64,000 nt of DNA from Ardenticatenaceae bacterium (lineage in GTDB: Bacteria > Chloroflexota > Anaerolineae > Promineifilales > Promineifilaceae), in assembly GCA_020634235.1 (NCBI GenBank), contig JACKCB010000002.1, forward strand, positions 186,001 to 250,000, read 5' to 3'. The translations under genes and the position numbers were made by a program. Below the pieces are notes generated by a model. The model had not been told where the DNA came from. It saw only the letters and a list, made by a program, of their open reading frames with translations, and did not search any database. Position 1 is the first letter of the stretch; each line of letters starts with the position of its first letter. Positions 42,594-50,560 of the stretch are shown here, one piece after another.

Positions 42594-44213
42594 ATGGCTG
42601 ATGTTAACCCATCGTTAGTAGCCGAACTGCTGCAGGAAAGTCTCCAGCGTGGACAAACCCCGTTTGTCACCATTACCAGCAACAGCATGGCCCCACTGCT
42701 GCGGCGGGGCGACCAAATTGGCCTGGAAGCGCTCCCGGCCGGGCAACTCCGGCCGGGAGACATCATCCTACTGCGCGCTCCGGGTGAACTCGTCTGTCAC
42801 CGTTACTGGGGCAACCCGGCCGGGAACCCCACCCACCTGCTCACCCGCGGCGACCGCTCCCTCTCCTTCGACACCCCCTGGACCGCTCAACAGTTCGTTG
42901 GCCGGGTAATCGTGCGTCGCCGCGGGCAGCGCGAACTGTGGCTGAATACCAGCCCCGGCCGGGGACTCAACCACCAGCTCCACACCCTGGCCCAGGCCGA
43001 AAGCCGCCTCTTCGCCGGCTTTGCGCCCCATCCACAGCAGCCAGAGCAACCCGGCCGGGCACTAGGCCGCCAACTCCGCCAAAACTCACGCTACCTGCCC
43101 GCCCGCATCATCCGCCGCGCCCTCTACAGTTGGGCCTGGCTGCTGGCAACCACCGTTGCCCTCCTATCCCGTATCACACATCGAGGTACCATGGCTTCAA
43201 AACGATCTGCCATCGCCAGTCTGGCACTGCTTCTCCTGCTGACCCTGGTCGCGCTGCCCCTGGGCAACGCACTGGCCAGTGTCAGCCTGTCCAGTTTCAG
43301 CGCCCAATCCCAATCTGACCGGATTATCCTGACCTGGGTCACCGTGTCAGAAATCGACACCCTGGGCTTCAACGTCTGGCGGGGCACAGAATGCAATCCG
43401 GAAACAGCCGTAAAAGTGAACAGCAGCGTCATTCCCGCCCAGGGCGGCGGGGCAACCGGGGCCACCTACCAGCTACAAGACACCAACGTCAGCCCCAACA
43501 TCCTTTACGATTACCGCCTGGAAGACCTGGAAAACAGCGGCACGGCCAACTGCCACCAGGAACCGGAGTTCCAGGTGCGGGCAGCCATTAGCACCGGTGG
43601 CGCACTAAGCACCCCCACGCCAACCAATGGCGGCGGCGGCGGGGTAGCAACCAGCACCAGTGCCCCCACCAACACCCCCGCCCCCACCAACACCCCCGCG
43701 CCCACGGCCACACCACGCCCGGCCGGGCAACTGCCCACCGCAACCCTGGAGCCTGCCCCCACCGCCCTTGATGAACAGGATGAGCCGCCGCCCCCGGCCG
43801 GGGACGCACCCACCGACATCCCGCCCGTCCCCACCGAGGTCATCGAACAAACAGTCAACGACACCCCCGGCGATGCTCCCACCCCGGCCTCCCCCACCCC
43901 GGCCGGGGACGCCAACACCACCGCCGATGCCGAAGCAACCGCCATCGCCCTGGCCGCCCTGGCCGGTGATGCCGAAAACCAGGCCCTGGCCAACGCCGGC
44001 AGCACAACCCCCAACCCCCAAACCATCGGCCAGGGCAGCGGCACCAACACCGTTGGCGACTCAGCCACCGATCCCGGCCAGCCAGACGCAAGCCCCGCTG
44101 ACTCTGGCAACAGCACCTTGCTCACCCTCATCATCCTTGCCGGCGGCCTCCTCTTCACCCTGGGCGGCATCGGCGCCATCTGGTATTTCGTCATCAACCG
44201 CCAATCTGGGTAA
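42594..44213 (+). CDS. Fused S26 signal-peptidase-like, FN3-like and PT-rich membrane protein
   Basis: The 539-residue frame has an S24/S26-like domain at about 1-110: VTITSNSMAPLLRRGDQI carries the catalytic Ser31 of SMxP, and His69 in LVCHRYWG occupies the place of the general base as in SipW/ER-type enzymes. The stretch to residue 199 is basic. Met200 then begins a separate signal peptide (ASKRSAIASLALLLLLTLVA), an FN3-like domain (IILTWVTVSEIDTLGFNVWRG), a Pro/Thr-rich stretch and a C-terminal helix (LLTLIILAGGLLFTLGGIGAIWYFV). Met200 has GAGG close upstream (43191), so two proteins may be made or two genes fused. Both C25 genes flank it. Confidence 0.75.
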   Translation: MADVNPSLVAELLQESLQRGQTPFVTITSNSMAPLLRRGDQIGLEALPAGQLRPGDIILLRAPGELVCHRYWGNPAGNPTHLLTRGDRSLSFDTPWTAQQFVGRVIVRRRGQRELWLNTSPGRGLNHQLHTLAQAESRLFAGFAPHPQQPEQPGRALGRQLRQNSRYLPARIIRRALYSWAWLLATTVALLSRITHRGTMASKRSAIASLALLLLLTLVALPLGNALASVSLSSFSAQSQSDRIILTWVTVSEIDTLGFNVWRGTECNPETAVKVNSSVIPAQGGGATGATYQLQDTNVSPNILYDYRLEDLENSGTANCHQEPEFQVRAAISTGGALSTPTPTNGGGGGVATSTSAPTNTPAPTNTPAPTATPRPAGQLPTATLEPAPTALDEQDEPPPPAGDAPTDIPPVPTEVIEQTVNDTPGDAPTPASPTPAGDANTTADAEATAIALAALAGDAENQALANAGSTTPNPQTIGQGSGTNTVGDSATDPGQPDASPADSGNSTLLTLIILAGGLLFTLGGIGAIWYFVINRQSG

Positions 44214-44218
44214 ACATC

Positions 44219-46375
44219 ATGAGCCGTCAACGCATCACCATCCTGGCCGGATTGGCCGGTCTTACCGCTCTCTTTCTGGCCGCCGCCGCCTACGCCTTCT
44301 ACGGCAGCCCATTCCCAAACAACTCAGGCAGCCCCAAAATCTTTCAACTGGGCGAATCACCGCAGGCCCTGCGCCTGACAGTATATGAAACAGGCATCGT
44401 GGCCATTAGCGCAACAGAACTCCGCGCCACAGACCTGCCCTTCCAAAACTTCAGCGCCGACTCCCTGCGCCTGACCCGGGATGGTGAAGACGTACCCTTC
44501 TACCTGGCCGGCACCGGCGACGATGCCCGTCTCTATTTCTACGCCACCGCCATCACCAACACCATGGAAGCCCCGGCCGTGTACTGGCTAAGCGCCGGTA
44601 CCGGCGTCGCCATGCGCCAGAAAACAGCCGCGCCCAACGGCCCCATCGCCGCCACCGGCTGGCAGCGCCGCACCTGGGAAGAAAACACCACCTTCCTGGG
44701 GCAGGCCAATGGCGATGACATCTGGTTGGGACCGCTCCTCTTCGCCCCGGCTTCGCTAGACATCCCGCTGGACAACATCGAGTCAGATGGCGGCCCAGGG
44801 CAACTACTCGTCCATCTCTGGTCCAACAACGAATCGGCCACCAACCCAGACCACCACGTGCAAATCCAGTTGAACGGCAGCAGCCTGACCGATCATTATT
44901 GGGACGGTATCAAGCAGCAAACAATCATGCTGGACCTCCCGGCCGGGGTGCTGCAGCCCGGCACCAACACCCTCACCATCAACGTCCCCGGCGACACCGG
45001 TTCGGCCGGCGAAGCCATTTACGTCGACTGGGTTCACCTGGATTACGACAGCAACCTGAACACCAGCCTGGGCCAGCTCCAATTCCGCAGCGACCAGGCC
45101 AACCTGGCCGTCAACACCGAGGATGAGCGCGCCCTGGTCTTCGACATCACCGACCCGCTCTCCCCCATCATCCTGACCGATGTGGAATATAACGACAACC
45201 AACTGCGCTTCAGCAGCGGCGACAGCGGCAAAGAGCACGCCTACCTGGCTCTGGAACCAGGCCAGACCATGTCCGCCCGCATCACCCTGGTGCCAGAATG
45301 GGAGCCACTCAAAACGGCCGGCCTGGGCGCAGACTACCTGGTACTCGTTGCCGATGCCGAAGGCTTTGATGCGGCCCTGGAACCATTGCTGGCCCACCGG
45401 CGCGCCCAGGGCCTGCAAGTCAGGTCGGTGCCTATCAACCAGGTCTACGACGAATTTGCCCACGGCCGCCAGACGCCCGCCGCCATCCGTGATTTCCTGG
45501 CCTACACCCAGGAGGCATGGGACCCCGCGCCCCGCTTTGTACTCCTGGTTGGCGATGCCACCTATGACATCTACGATTACACTGGCGGGAAAAACAAAAA
45601 CCTCATTCCCACTTACCTGGTCTACACCGAGTTTGCCGGCTATGTGGCCAGCGACACCTGGTTCAGCATTTTCGACGAGGAGCGCCCCGCCCCCAGCCTG
45701 GCCATTGGCCGCTTCCCCGTGCAAAATCTGGAAGAGCTAGAAGTGATGGTGGCCAAGACGATTGCCTATGAAAGCGAATCCGGCACCAACTGGGTCAACC
45801 GGGCGCTGCTGGTAGCCGACGACGAGCCGCGCTTCGACATCGCCTCAGACCAGCTCAACGAGAGCCTCGTGGCCAGCGGCTACCAGACGCAGAAGCTGTA
45901 CATGACCGAAAACGAGGATATCCGTGATGCCATCATCAGCGCCCTTAACCAGGGTGTGGGCATTCTGAACTACGTTGGCCACGGCGGCGTGGCCGTATGG
46001 GGCGACGAACTGGTGCTGCGGGCAGAGGACGCCGGCATCCTGGTGAATGGCAAGCGGCTGCCCATTTTCACAACTTTTACCTGTCTGAACGGCTATTTCA
46101 ATCACCCCTCCACCGACTCGCTGGCGGAAACGCTCTTGTGGGCCGAGAATGGCGGCGTTGTGGCGGCCGTGGCCCCCTCCGGCCGCTCATTTACCTCGCA
46201 GCAAACCCCGCTGGCCGACGCATTCTACAACTACCTGCTCACCGCCCAGGCAACCACCCTGGGTGAAGCGCTGGAACTTGCCAAAATCATGGCTTCCAGC
46301 GACCCCGACCTGCGCGAGGTCATCCACACCTTCAATCTGCTGGGCGACCCGGCGTTGGTGTTCCAACTGCCATAG
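44219..46375 (+). CDS. Secreted C25-family cysteine peptidase, second copy
   Basis: The 718-residue protein follows the fusion gene by five bases, so they are co-transcribed. A signal anchor (ITILAGLAGLTALFLAAAAYAF) precedes N-terminal beta domains (LRLTVYETGIVAISATEL). The C25 domain shows ADYLVLVADAEGFDAALEPLL, catalytic His588 in NYVGHGG and Cys622 in TTFTCLNGYF. The end is TFNLLGDPALVFQLP. It is shorter than the first C25 protein and not a close duplicate, but both share the domain order. Either could trim the peptide leader or process surface proteins. Confidence 0.88.
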   Translation: MSRQRITILAGLAGLTALFLAAAAYAFYGSPFPNNSGSPKIFQLGESPQALRLTVYETGIVAISATELRATDLPFQNFSADSLRLTRDGEDVPFYLAGTGDDARLYFYATAITNTMEAPAVYWLSAGTGVAMRQKTAAPNGPIAATGWQRRTWEENTTFLGQANGDDIWLGPLLFAPASLDIPLDNIESDGGPGQLLVHLWSNNESATNPDHHVQIQLNGSSLTDHYWDGIKQQTIMLDLPAGVLQPGTNTLTINVPGDTGSAGEAIYVDWVHLDYDSNLNTSLGQLQFRSDQANLAVNTEDERALVFDITDPLSPIILTDVEYNDNQLRFSSGDSGKEHAYLALEPGQTMSARITLVPEWEPLKTAGLGADYLVLVADAEGFDAALEPLLAHRRAQGLQVRSVPINQVYDEFAHGRQTPAAIRDFLAYTQEAWDPAPRFVLLVGDATYDIYDYTGGKNKNLIPTYLVYTEFAGYVASDTWFSIFDEERPAPSLAIGRFPVQNLEELEVMVAKTIAYESESGTNWVNRALLVADDEPRFDIASDQLNESLVASGYQTQKLYMTENEDIRDAIISALNQGVGILNYVGHGGVAVWGDELVLRAEDAGILVNGKRLPIFTTFTCLNGYFNHPSTDSLAETLLWAENGGVVAAVAPSGRSFTSQQTPLADAFYNYLLTAQATTLGEALELAKIMASSDPDLREVIHTFNLLGDPALVFQLP

Positions 46376-46423
46376 ACCCCGGCCGGGGCCATCCACCGCC
46401 CACCCGCCAGCCACAACACTGTG

Positions 46424-46463
46424 TCGCGGCTGTGACCACAACCAGCACCGGTCACAGCCGCGA
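46424..46463. terminator. Long hairpin after the second C25 gene
   Basis: A 14-bp perfect stem (46424-46437 with 46450-46463) encloses a 12-base loop. It has no T-run, so factor-dependent termination or another RNA function is possible. Confidence 0.5.
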
Positions 46464-46531
46464 TTGCGTTCGGGGGATCGCCGGGGGAAATGCGGGTGCA
46501 GATCGGCCCGGCCGGGGGTAGGTTGGGGCAC

Positions 46532-46560
46532 TTGACATCCCGGCCGGGATCGTTTATCCT
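46532..46560 (+). promoter_or_regulatory. Promoter with an iterated palindrome in its spacer
   Basis: TTGACA (46532-46537) and TATCCT (46555-46560) are 17 bases apart. The spacer begins with ATCCCGGCCGGGAT (46537-46550), a 14-bp perfect palindrome centred on the iterated motif. The gene at 46603 follows with AGGAGA before its ATG. Confidence 0.72.
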
Positions 46561-46602
46561 CTCCTCACATATTGCCTATACGAAATACAGGAGATTAACC
46601 CC

Positions 46603-47550
46603 ATGGCCGAAGAAGCACCGACCGAGCTAATTCCCCCACCCCTCTCCATGAACGCCTCGCTCAAAGCCGCCATTGGCGCCTTCGCCCAACACATGATCGA
46701 AGAGGGCTTTGCCGTCAATACCCAAAAAGCATTCCTCAGCGATCTGCGCCTGCTAAGCAGGTACCTGGGCGCCGGCCAGCCGGTAGGCGACATCGGCACC
46801 CAAAACCTCAACGACTTCCTCACCTGGCTGCTGCAAGAGCGCGGTGTGCCTTGCAGTCCCAAATCCTATGCCCGCCGTATCACCACCATCAAAGTCTTCT
46901 TTGGCTGGCTCTATGATGCCGGCGTGCTGCTGGTAGACCCCAGCAACAGCGTAATCCAGCACAGCGTTGGCAGCCCCATGCCCACCGTCCCCAGCCCGGC
47001 CGAGTTGGAACGGGCCTTGTCCGTCACCGATGCCTTGCGTCACGGGCCAGGTGGCCGGCGCGGCGACGCCCGCCCCCACCTGCTGCTCACCTTGCTGCTG
47101 CAAACGGGCATCAAAAAGGGCGAGACCATGACCATTGTGCCCAACCACATCGACCGCGCCAACCCCGACGAGCCGTTCCTCTTTGTGCGCTACAAAAATC
47201 CCCGGCTGCGCTACAAAGAGCGCAAAATCCCGCTGGATTCTAGCTGGCTGGAGACATTGGACGAGTATCTGGCGCAGTACAACCCACCCAACACCCTATT
47301 CGCCTGCACCGCCCGCAATCTGGAATACATCTTGTCCGACGTGGGTGAGGCGGCCCAAATCCCCAAGGGGCTGATTTCGTTTGAGAATCTGCGCTGGGCT
47401 TCGGCGCTGCACGACTTCAGGCGCGGTGTGGAGCCAGACGCCATCCGGCAGCGCCTGGGGCTGTCCAAGATCACCTGGCGCGAGACCAAGTCTAAGCTGG
47501 AGCGGCTGCTGGAGCGCGAGCAGTTGCCAGCCAAACCGGCTGGCAGTTGA
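46603..47550 (+). CDS. Tyrosine-recombinase-like protein without catalytic residues
   Basis: The 315-residue protein has an N-terminal SAM-like core-binding domain (about 20-115: TQKAFLSDLRLLSRYLGAG, YARRITTIKVFFGWLYDAG). The C-terminal half follows the XerC/D outline, LLLTLLLQTGIKKGETMTIVP, then LRWASALHDFRRGVEPDAIRQRLGLSKITWRETKSKL. Where XerC has the catalytic Arg after TGL there is Lys171. Phe260 replaces the first His of HxLR, Leu287 replaces the second His, and no Tyr occurs after residue 242, so no nucleophile remains. Arg264 is kept. It has its own promoter and ribosome site. It is probably a DNA-binding relative rather than an active integrase. Confidence 0.78.
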   Translation: MAEEAPTELIPPPLSMNASLKAAIGAFAQHMIEEGFAVNTQKAFLSDLRLLSRYLGAGQPVGDIGTQNLNDFLTWLLQERGVPCSPKSYARRITTIKVFFGWLYDAGVLLVDPSNSVIQHSVGSPMPTVPSPAELERALSVTDALRHGPGGRRGDARPHLLLTLLLQTGIKKGETMTIVPNHIDRANPDEPFLFVRYKNPRLRYKERKIPLDSSWLETLDEYLAQYNPPNTLFACTARNLEYILSDVGEAAQIPKGLISFENLRWASALHDFRRGVEPDAIRQRLGLSKITWRETKSKLERLLEREQLPAKPAGS

Positions 47551-47623
47551 TGGGCGGGCGGGGAGATGGAACGCAGGCCAGGTAAACAACCCGCATCATG
47601 GTGGGTTGCGGCCCCCCACAACG

Positions 47624-48136
47624 CTAACCGTTCTGCACGTAGTACGTCTGCAAATGGGTTACGTTCAGGTACAGCAAGGGCACCTGGCCTGTGGGCACCA
47701 CGGCAAGGGGATGAATGGGGAATAACCTGACGTCGCTGACCGGGTAATAGAGGCGTGTTTCGTCGATCAGGTCCTCGTCTTTGGCATCAACATTGACGTG
47801 CAGTTGACCTTGCACGGCGAAATCTTCCAGGTAAAAGATGACCGGCCGCTTGGACGGCAGCAGTTGGATCCGCTGCACTTCGGCCGGGTCCAACAGGCTG
47901 AGGAAGGCAAACGCCAGCTTGTTGGCGGTCATGCTGTCGCGCCTTACGCCGCGCACTTTCCGGTCGGGGGCCAGCGGGACAATCTCGGCCTCGCGCAGGA
48001 TAACGTATGGGCGCTGGTGGTCATTCAGAAAAGTCTGGATAGGCCCCAGGGGTGTGAAGCTGCCACGCCAGAAGTACCGGTTGGAAACCGCCTCCACCTG
48101 GAAGGTCTCCATGGAAATCTTGAGCCGCTCAAACAT
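47624..48136 (-). CDS. Conserved protein of unknown function, coupled to the preceding gene
   Basis: The 170-residue protein starts at ATG 48136, sharing one base with the stop of the preceding gene (TGATG). No signal peptide or membrane helix is seen. It looks beta-rich (MFERLKISMETFQVEAVSNRYFW, LHVNVDAKDEDLIDETRLYYPVSD, VPLLYLNVTHLQTYYVQ). I do not recognise a family. Coupling with the 48136-48525 gene suggests the two products form a unit. Confidence 0.65.
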   Translation of the reverse strand: MFERLKISMETFQVEAVSNRYFWRGSFTPLGPIQTFLNDHQRPYVILREAEIVPLAPDRKVRGVRRDSMTANKLAFAFLSLLDPAEVQRIQLLPSKRPVIFYLEDFAVQGQLHVNVDAKDEDLIDETRLYYPVSDVRLFPIHPLAVVPTGQVPLLYLNVTHLQTYYVQNG

Positions 48137-48525
48137 CAGGTCTCGCTCTCCATTGGCTGTTCCCCCGGCCGGGACGCATCAAACGAACGGGTCAGTTCAT
48201 GCACAACCTGGCGCGGCTCACCCGGCGCGCCATAGTAGACCAGCGCCAGCACGTCATACCGCTCGGTGGGCGTCTTATCCCGCAGGTGTACGGTCAGGCT
48301 GAAGCTGGTTTCCAGCGCTTCAATCACGGTCAGTCGCCCGGCCGGGTCGCCCAGCGCATTGGTAATCGCCAATTCAATCGACGGCTTCTCCAGAAACGGG
48401 GTCAGCTCAAAGCCCACCGCCACCCGCCGCCCTTCCGGATACACAAAAAAGCCCAACTGCTTCAGCCGCACCTCTTCGCGTGGTCGGGGCATTTCCAGGG
48501 GATCGTCAAAGAAATTGATACGCAT
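48136..48525 (-). CDS. Conserved protein of unknown function
   Basis: The 129-residue protein starts at 48525 (MRINFFDDPLEM). The ATG lies seven bases after a TATAAT (48537-48532), so the mRNA is predicted to be leaderless and no ribosome site is seen. The sequence resembles a small beta-sandwich (KQLGFFVYPEGRRVAVGFELTPF, SIELAITNALGDPAGRL, FSLTVHLRD). No family is recognised. It is translationally coupled to the next gene. Confidence 0.65.
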   Translation of the reverse strand: MRINFFDDPLEMPRPREEVRLKQLGFFVYPEGRRVAVGFELTPFLEKPSIELAITNALGDPAGRLTVIEALETSFSLTVHLRDKTPTERYDVLALVYYGAPGEPRQVVHELTRSFDASRPGEQPMESET

Positions 48526-48531
48526 GGGTAG

Positions 48532-48560
48532 ATTATAGCCACCGACTGGCGCACGTACAA
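48532..48560 (-). promoter_or_regulatory. Promoter of a leaderless mRNA
   Basis: On the minus strand TTGTAC (48560-48555), 17 bases, perfect TATAAT (48537-48532), then six bases and the ATG at 48525. Transcription should begin at the start codon. Confidence 0.72.
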
Positions 48561-48577
48561 TAAGTACCGGCACGCGC

Positions 48578-48724
48578 CAGCAGTTCCAAGTTTGGAGCTG
48601 GTTCATTTTCAACAGACTCATCTTTACAAATCTACCGCTTATTGCTGACCAAACGCAGGGGCGTCGCCAGGCGCGAAGCGCCCTCGCGCGGGTCAGCGCC
48701 AGAAGGACATAATTGGAATTGCTG
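48578..48724. repeat. MITE-like element, copy 1 (147 bp)
   Basis: The ends CAGCAGTTCCAA and TTGGAATTGCTG are imperfect 12-bp terminal inverted repeats (11 of 12). The flanks GGCACGCGC and GGCACGCAC match at eight of nine positions, a possible target duplication. It matches 55775-55921 at 139 of 147 positions. No ORF explains the conservation, so it is probably a non-autonomous mobile element. Confidence 0.75.
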
Positions 48725-48776
48725 GGCACGCACCGGCCAACAACAGCGCATGTGGCAACCCCGGCCGGGCGCACAC

Positions 48777-50159
48777 TCAGCGCCGGATCAACGGCACAAA
48801 AACAGTCTGAGTGCTGATTGGCTCCGACGCCCCACCCAGCACAAAAACATCAATCCGGGCGTTTTGGTCATTCGGCACCAGGTCACTGGCCAACGAATCA
48901 AACACCACGTACTCTCCCCCCGCCGACATCGCCGGGCTGATACTAGGCCCATTCCCCACCCCCCCTGCGCCATTGCGACTCACCAGCAACGTCTGCCCCA
49001 ACTGCCGGTCAAACAGAAAAACGTCAAACTGGTAGTTATGATCATCGGGCACCAGATTATCGGCCAGGGAGGCAAAGGCCACATACCGCCCATCCGCCGA
49101 AAGGACAGCGCTGCCGCTCACGTTGCTTGCCGTTGCACCATTAGCGCCTACACTGGCCAGCGTTACCGTCCCAGTCTCAACTTCATACACAAAGATGTCA
49201 CTCACCTCATTCGTGTCCCCCACCACCAGGTTGCTGGCCCAGGACTCAAAAGCGACATACCGCCCATCCGCCGACAGGGCAGGGCGCTGGCTCTCATCGT
49301 TGCCCATCTGGCCAGCCTGGTGGCTAACCAGGGTCAGCTTCTTGGTAATGTGATCAAACAGGTATACCTGGTAGAAGATACCATTGCATTCGGGCAGCAG
49401 ATTGCTGGCCAGGGATTGGAAGGCCACATAGCGGCCATCGGCCGAAATGGTCGGATTGATACTGTTGCCATTGCTTTGCGTCCCGGCCGGGGACATACTC
49501 ACCCTCGCCATCTCACCCAACGACCGGTCATACACAAACACATCCCCCCGCCCATTCGTATCCCCAGGCACCAGGTCAGTTGCCCGCGAAGCAAACGCCA
49601 CAAAGCGCCCATCGCCCGAAACCTTCGCCTGTCCGCTGTCGCTGTCGCCAGGCGCACCCGTCACCGCAGAACTTACCTGCTCAACAACATTCCGCTGCAA
49701 ATCCAGGGCAAAAACCTGCCAATACCCATTTCCACCCCCCAGCACCAGGTTCGTAGCCTGCGACTCAAAGATCACAACGTCCCCCGCAGCAGAAACCGCC
49801 GGACGACGACTGTCACCATCCGTTTGTGCCCCGTCCAGGCCCATCGTCAAACGCCGGATCACCTGAGTTCGCCGGTCATACAAGAAGATATCTTGCACCC
49901 CATTCGTATCCCCCAACACCAGATTATCCGCCGCCGACTGGAAGACCACATACCGGCCATCAGCCGTCGTCACCGGCTGGTAACTATCATTGTTCCCTTC
50001 ACCACCATCAAAGTTCAGGCTGGCCCGCTCCATCCCCCCCAAGGGCGCTTGCCCGGCCGCGGCCACCACCTGACCCTCAACCATCCCGGCCGGGATCCAC
50101 AGCAGCACCAGCAGCAGTACTAACAAACCAACACCGTTCCTGACTCGACACACGTCCAT
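48777..50159 (-). CDS. Secreted TolB/PD40-like beta-propeller protein
   Basis: The 460-residue protein has a signal peptide (VGLLVLLLVLLWIPAGMVEG) and about seven repeats of the type SADGRYVAFQSLASNLLPxDTN followed by DIFVYDR, which is the PD40/TolB propeller unit. It should be exported. It ends in STQTVFVPLIRR, a hydrophobic-Pro-basic end also seen in altered form in the first C25 peptidase (VPAIVKP). Substrate and partners are unknown. The upstream region contains a pair of 32-bp repeats and low-GC sequence. Confidence 0.82.
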   Translation of the reverse strand: MDVCRVRNGVGLLVLLLVLLWIPAGMVEGQVVAAAGQAPLGGMERASLNFDGGEGNNDSYQPVTTADGRYVVFQSAADNLVLGDTNGVQDIFLYDRRTQVIRRLTMGLDGAQTDGDSRRPAVSAAGDVVIFESQATNLVLGGGNGYWQVFALDLQRNVVEQVSSAVTGAPGDSDSGQAKVSGDGRFVAFASRATDLVPGDTNGRGDVFVYDRSLGEMARVSMSPAGTQSNGNSINPTISADGRYVAFQSLASNLLPECNGIFYQVYLFDHITKKLTLVSHQAGQMGNDESQRPALSADGRYVAFESWASNLVVGDTNEVSDIFVYEVETGTVTLASVGANGATASNVSGSAVLSADGRYVAFASLADNLVPDDHNYQFDVFLFDRQLGQTLLVSRNGAGGVGNGPSISPAMSAGGEYVVFDSLASDLVPNDQNARIDVFVLGGASEPISTQTVFVPLIRR

Positions 50160-50294
50160 GACCTCTACTTCACTACGTCATAATCCGCAGCATAGCCACT
50201 TCCCCTTACAGGAACAATTACGGCTTCATTTCCAATGTTGTCTTGCGTGTGGAGCAGAATTTGCAGTCAAGTGGGAACAATACGGCACAGCATA

Positions 50295-50388
50295 AGCAGT
50301 ACAACGGCCTAAGTCATACCAATACCGCTGGTCAGAGCGGCCCATCGCCGGGCGTGAGCAGCACAACGGCTACAATCATACCAATACC
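50295..50388. repeat. Pair of 32-bp direct repeats in a 400-bp intergenic region
   Basis: 50295-50326 and 50357-50388 share 27 of 32 positions, ending in TCATACCAATACC. They lie in the gap 50160-50560 between the propeller gene and mfd. The gap is less GC-rich than its surroundings and includes a 13-bp palindrome TACTATTATAGTA near 50430 containing TATAAT on the minus strand. It probably holds the promoter of the propeller gene. No ORF is convincing there. Confidence 0.55.
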
Positions 50389-50560
50389 AATCCAACACCA
50401 AGACCAACACTACGTGCTTACCATACTATTATAGTACCCTGGTAACGTCAAGCCCTTTTTTAGCCATCTTCACCATTTGTCCCAAACCTGGCCCCGCAGG
50501 CCCCCAGCACCCACCGCCCCCTACAAACGGGCATCACAGCAATCACCCACAACCAGAAAA

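Noticed and set aside
46603..47550. Active integrase or mobile element boundary
   Set aside because: Catalytic Arg, His and Tyr positions are replaced and no attachment repeats or other phage genes flank it.
50295..50388. CRISPR remnant
   Set aside because: Only two diverged 32-bp repeats, 27 of 32 identical, with no cas genes.
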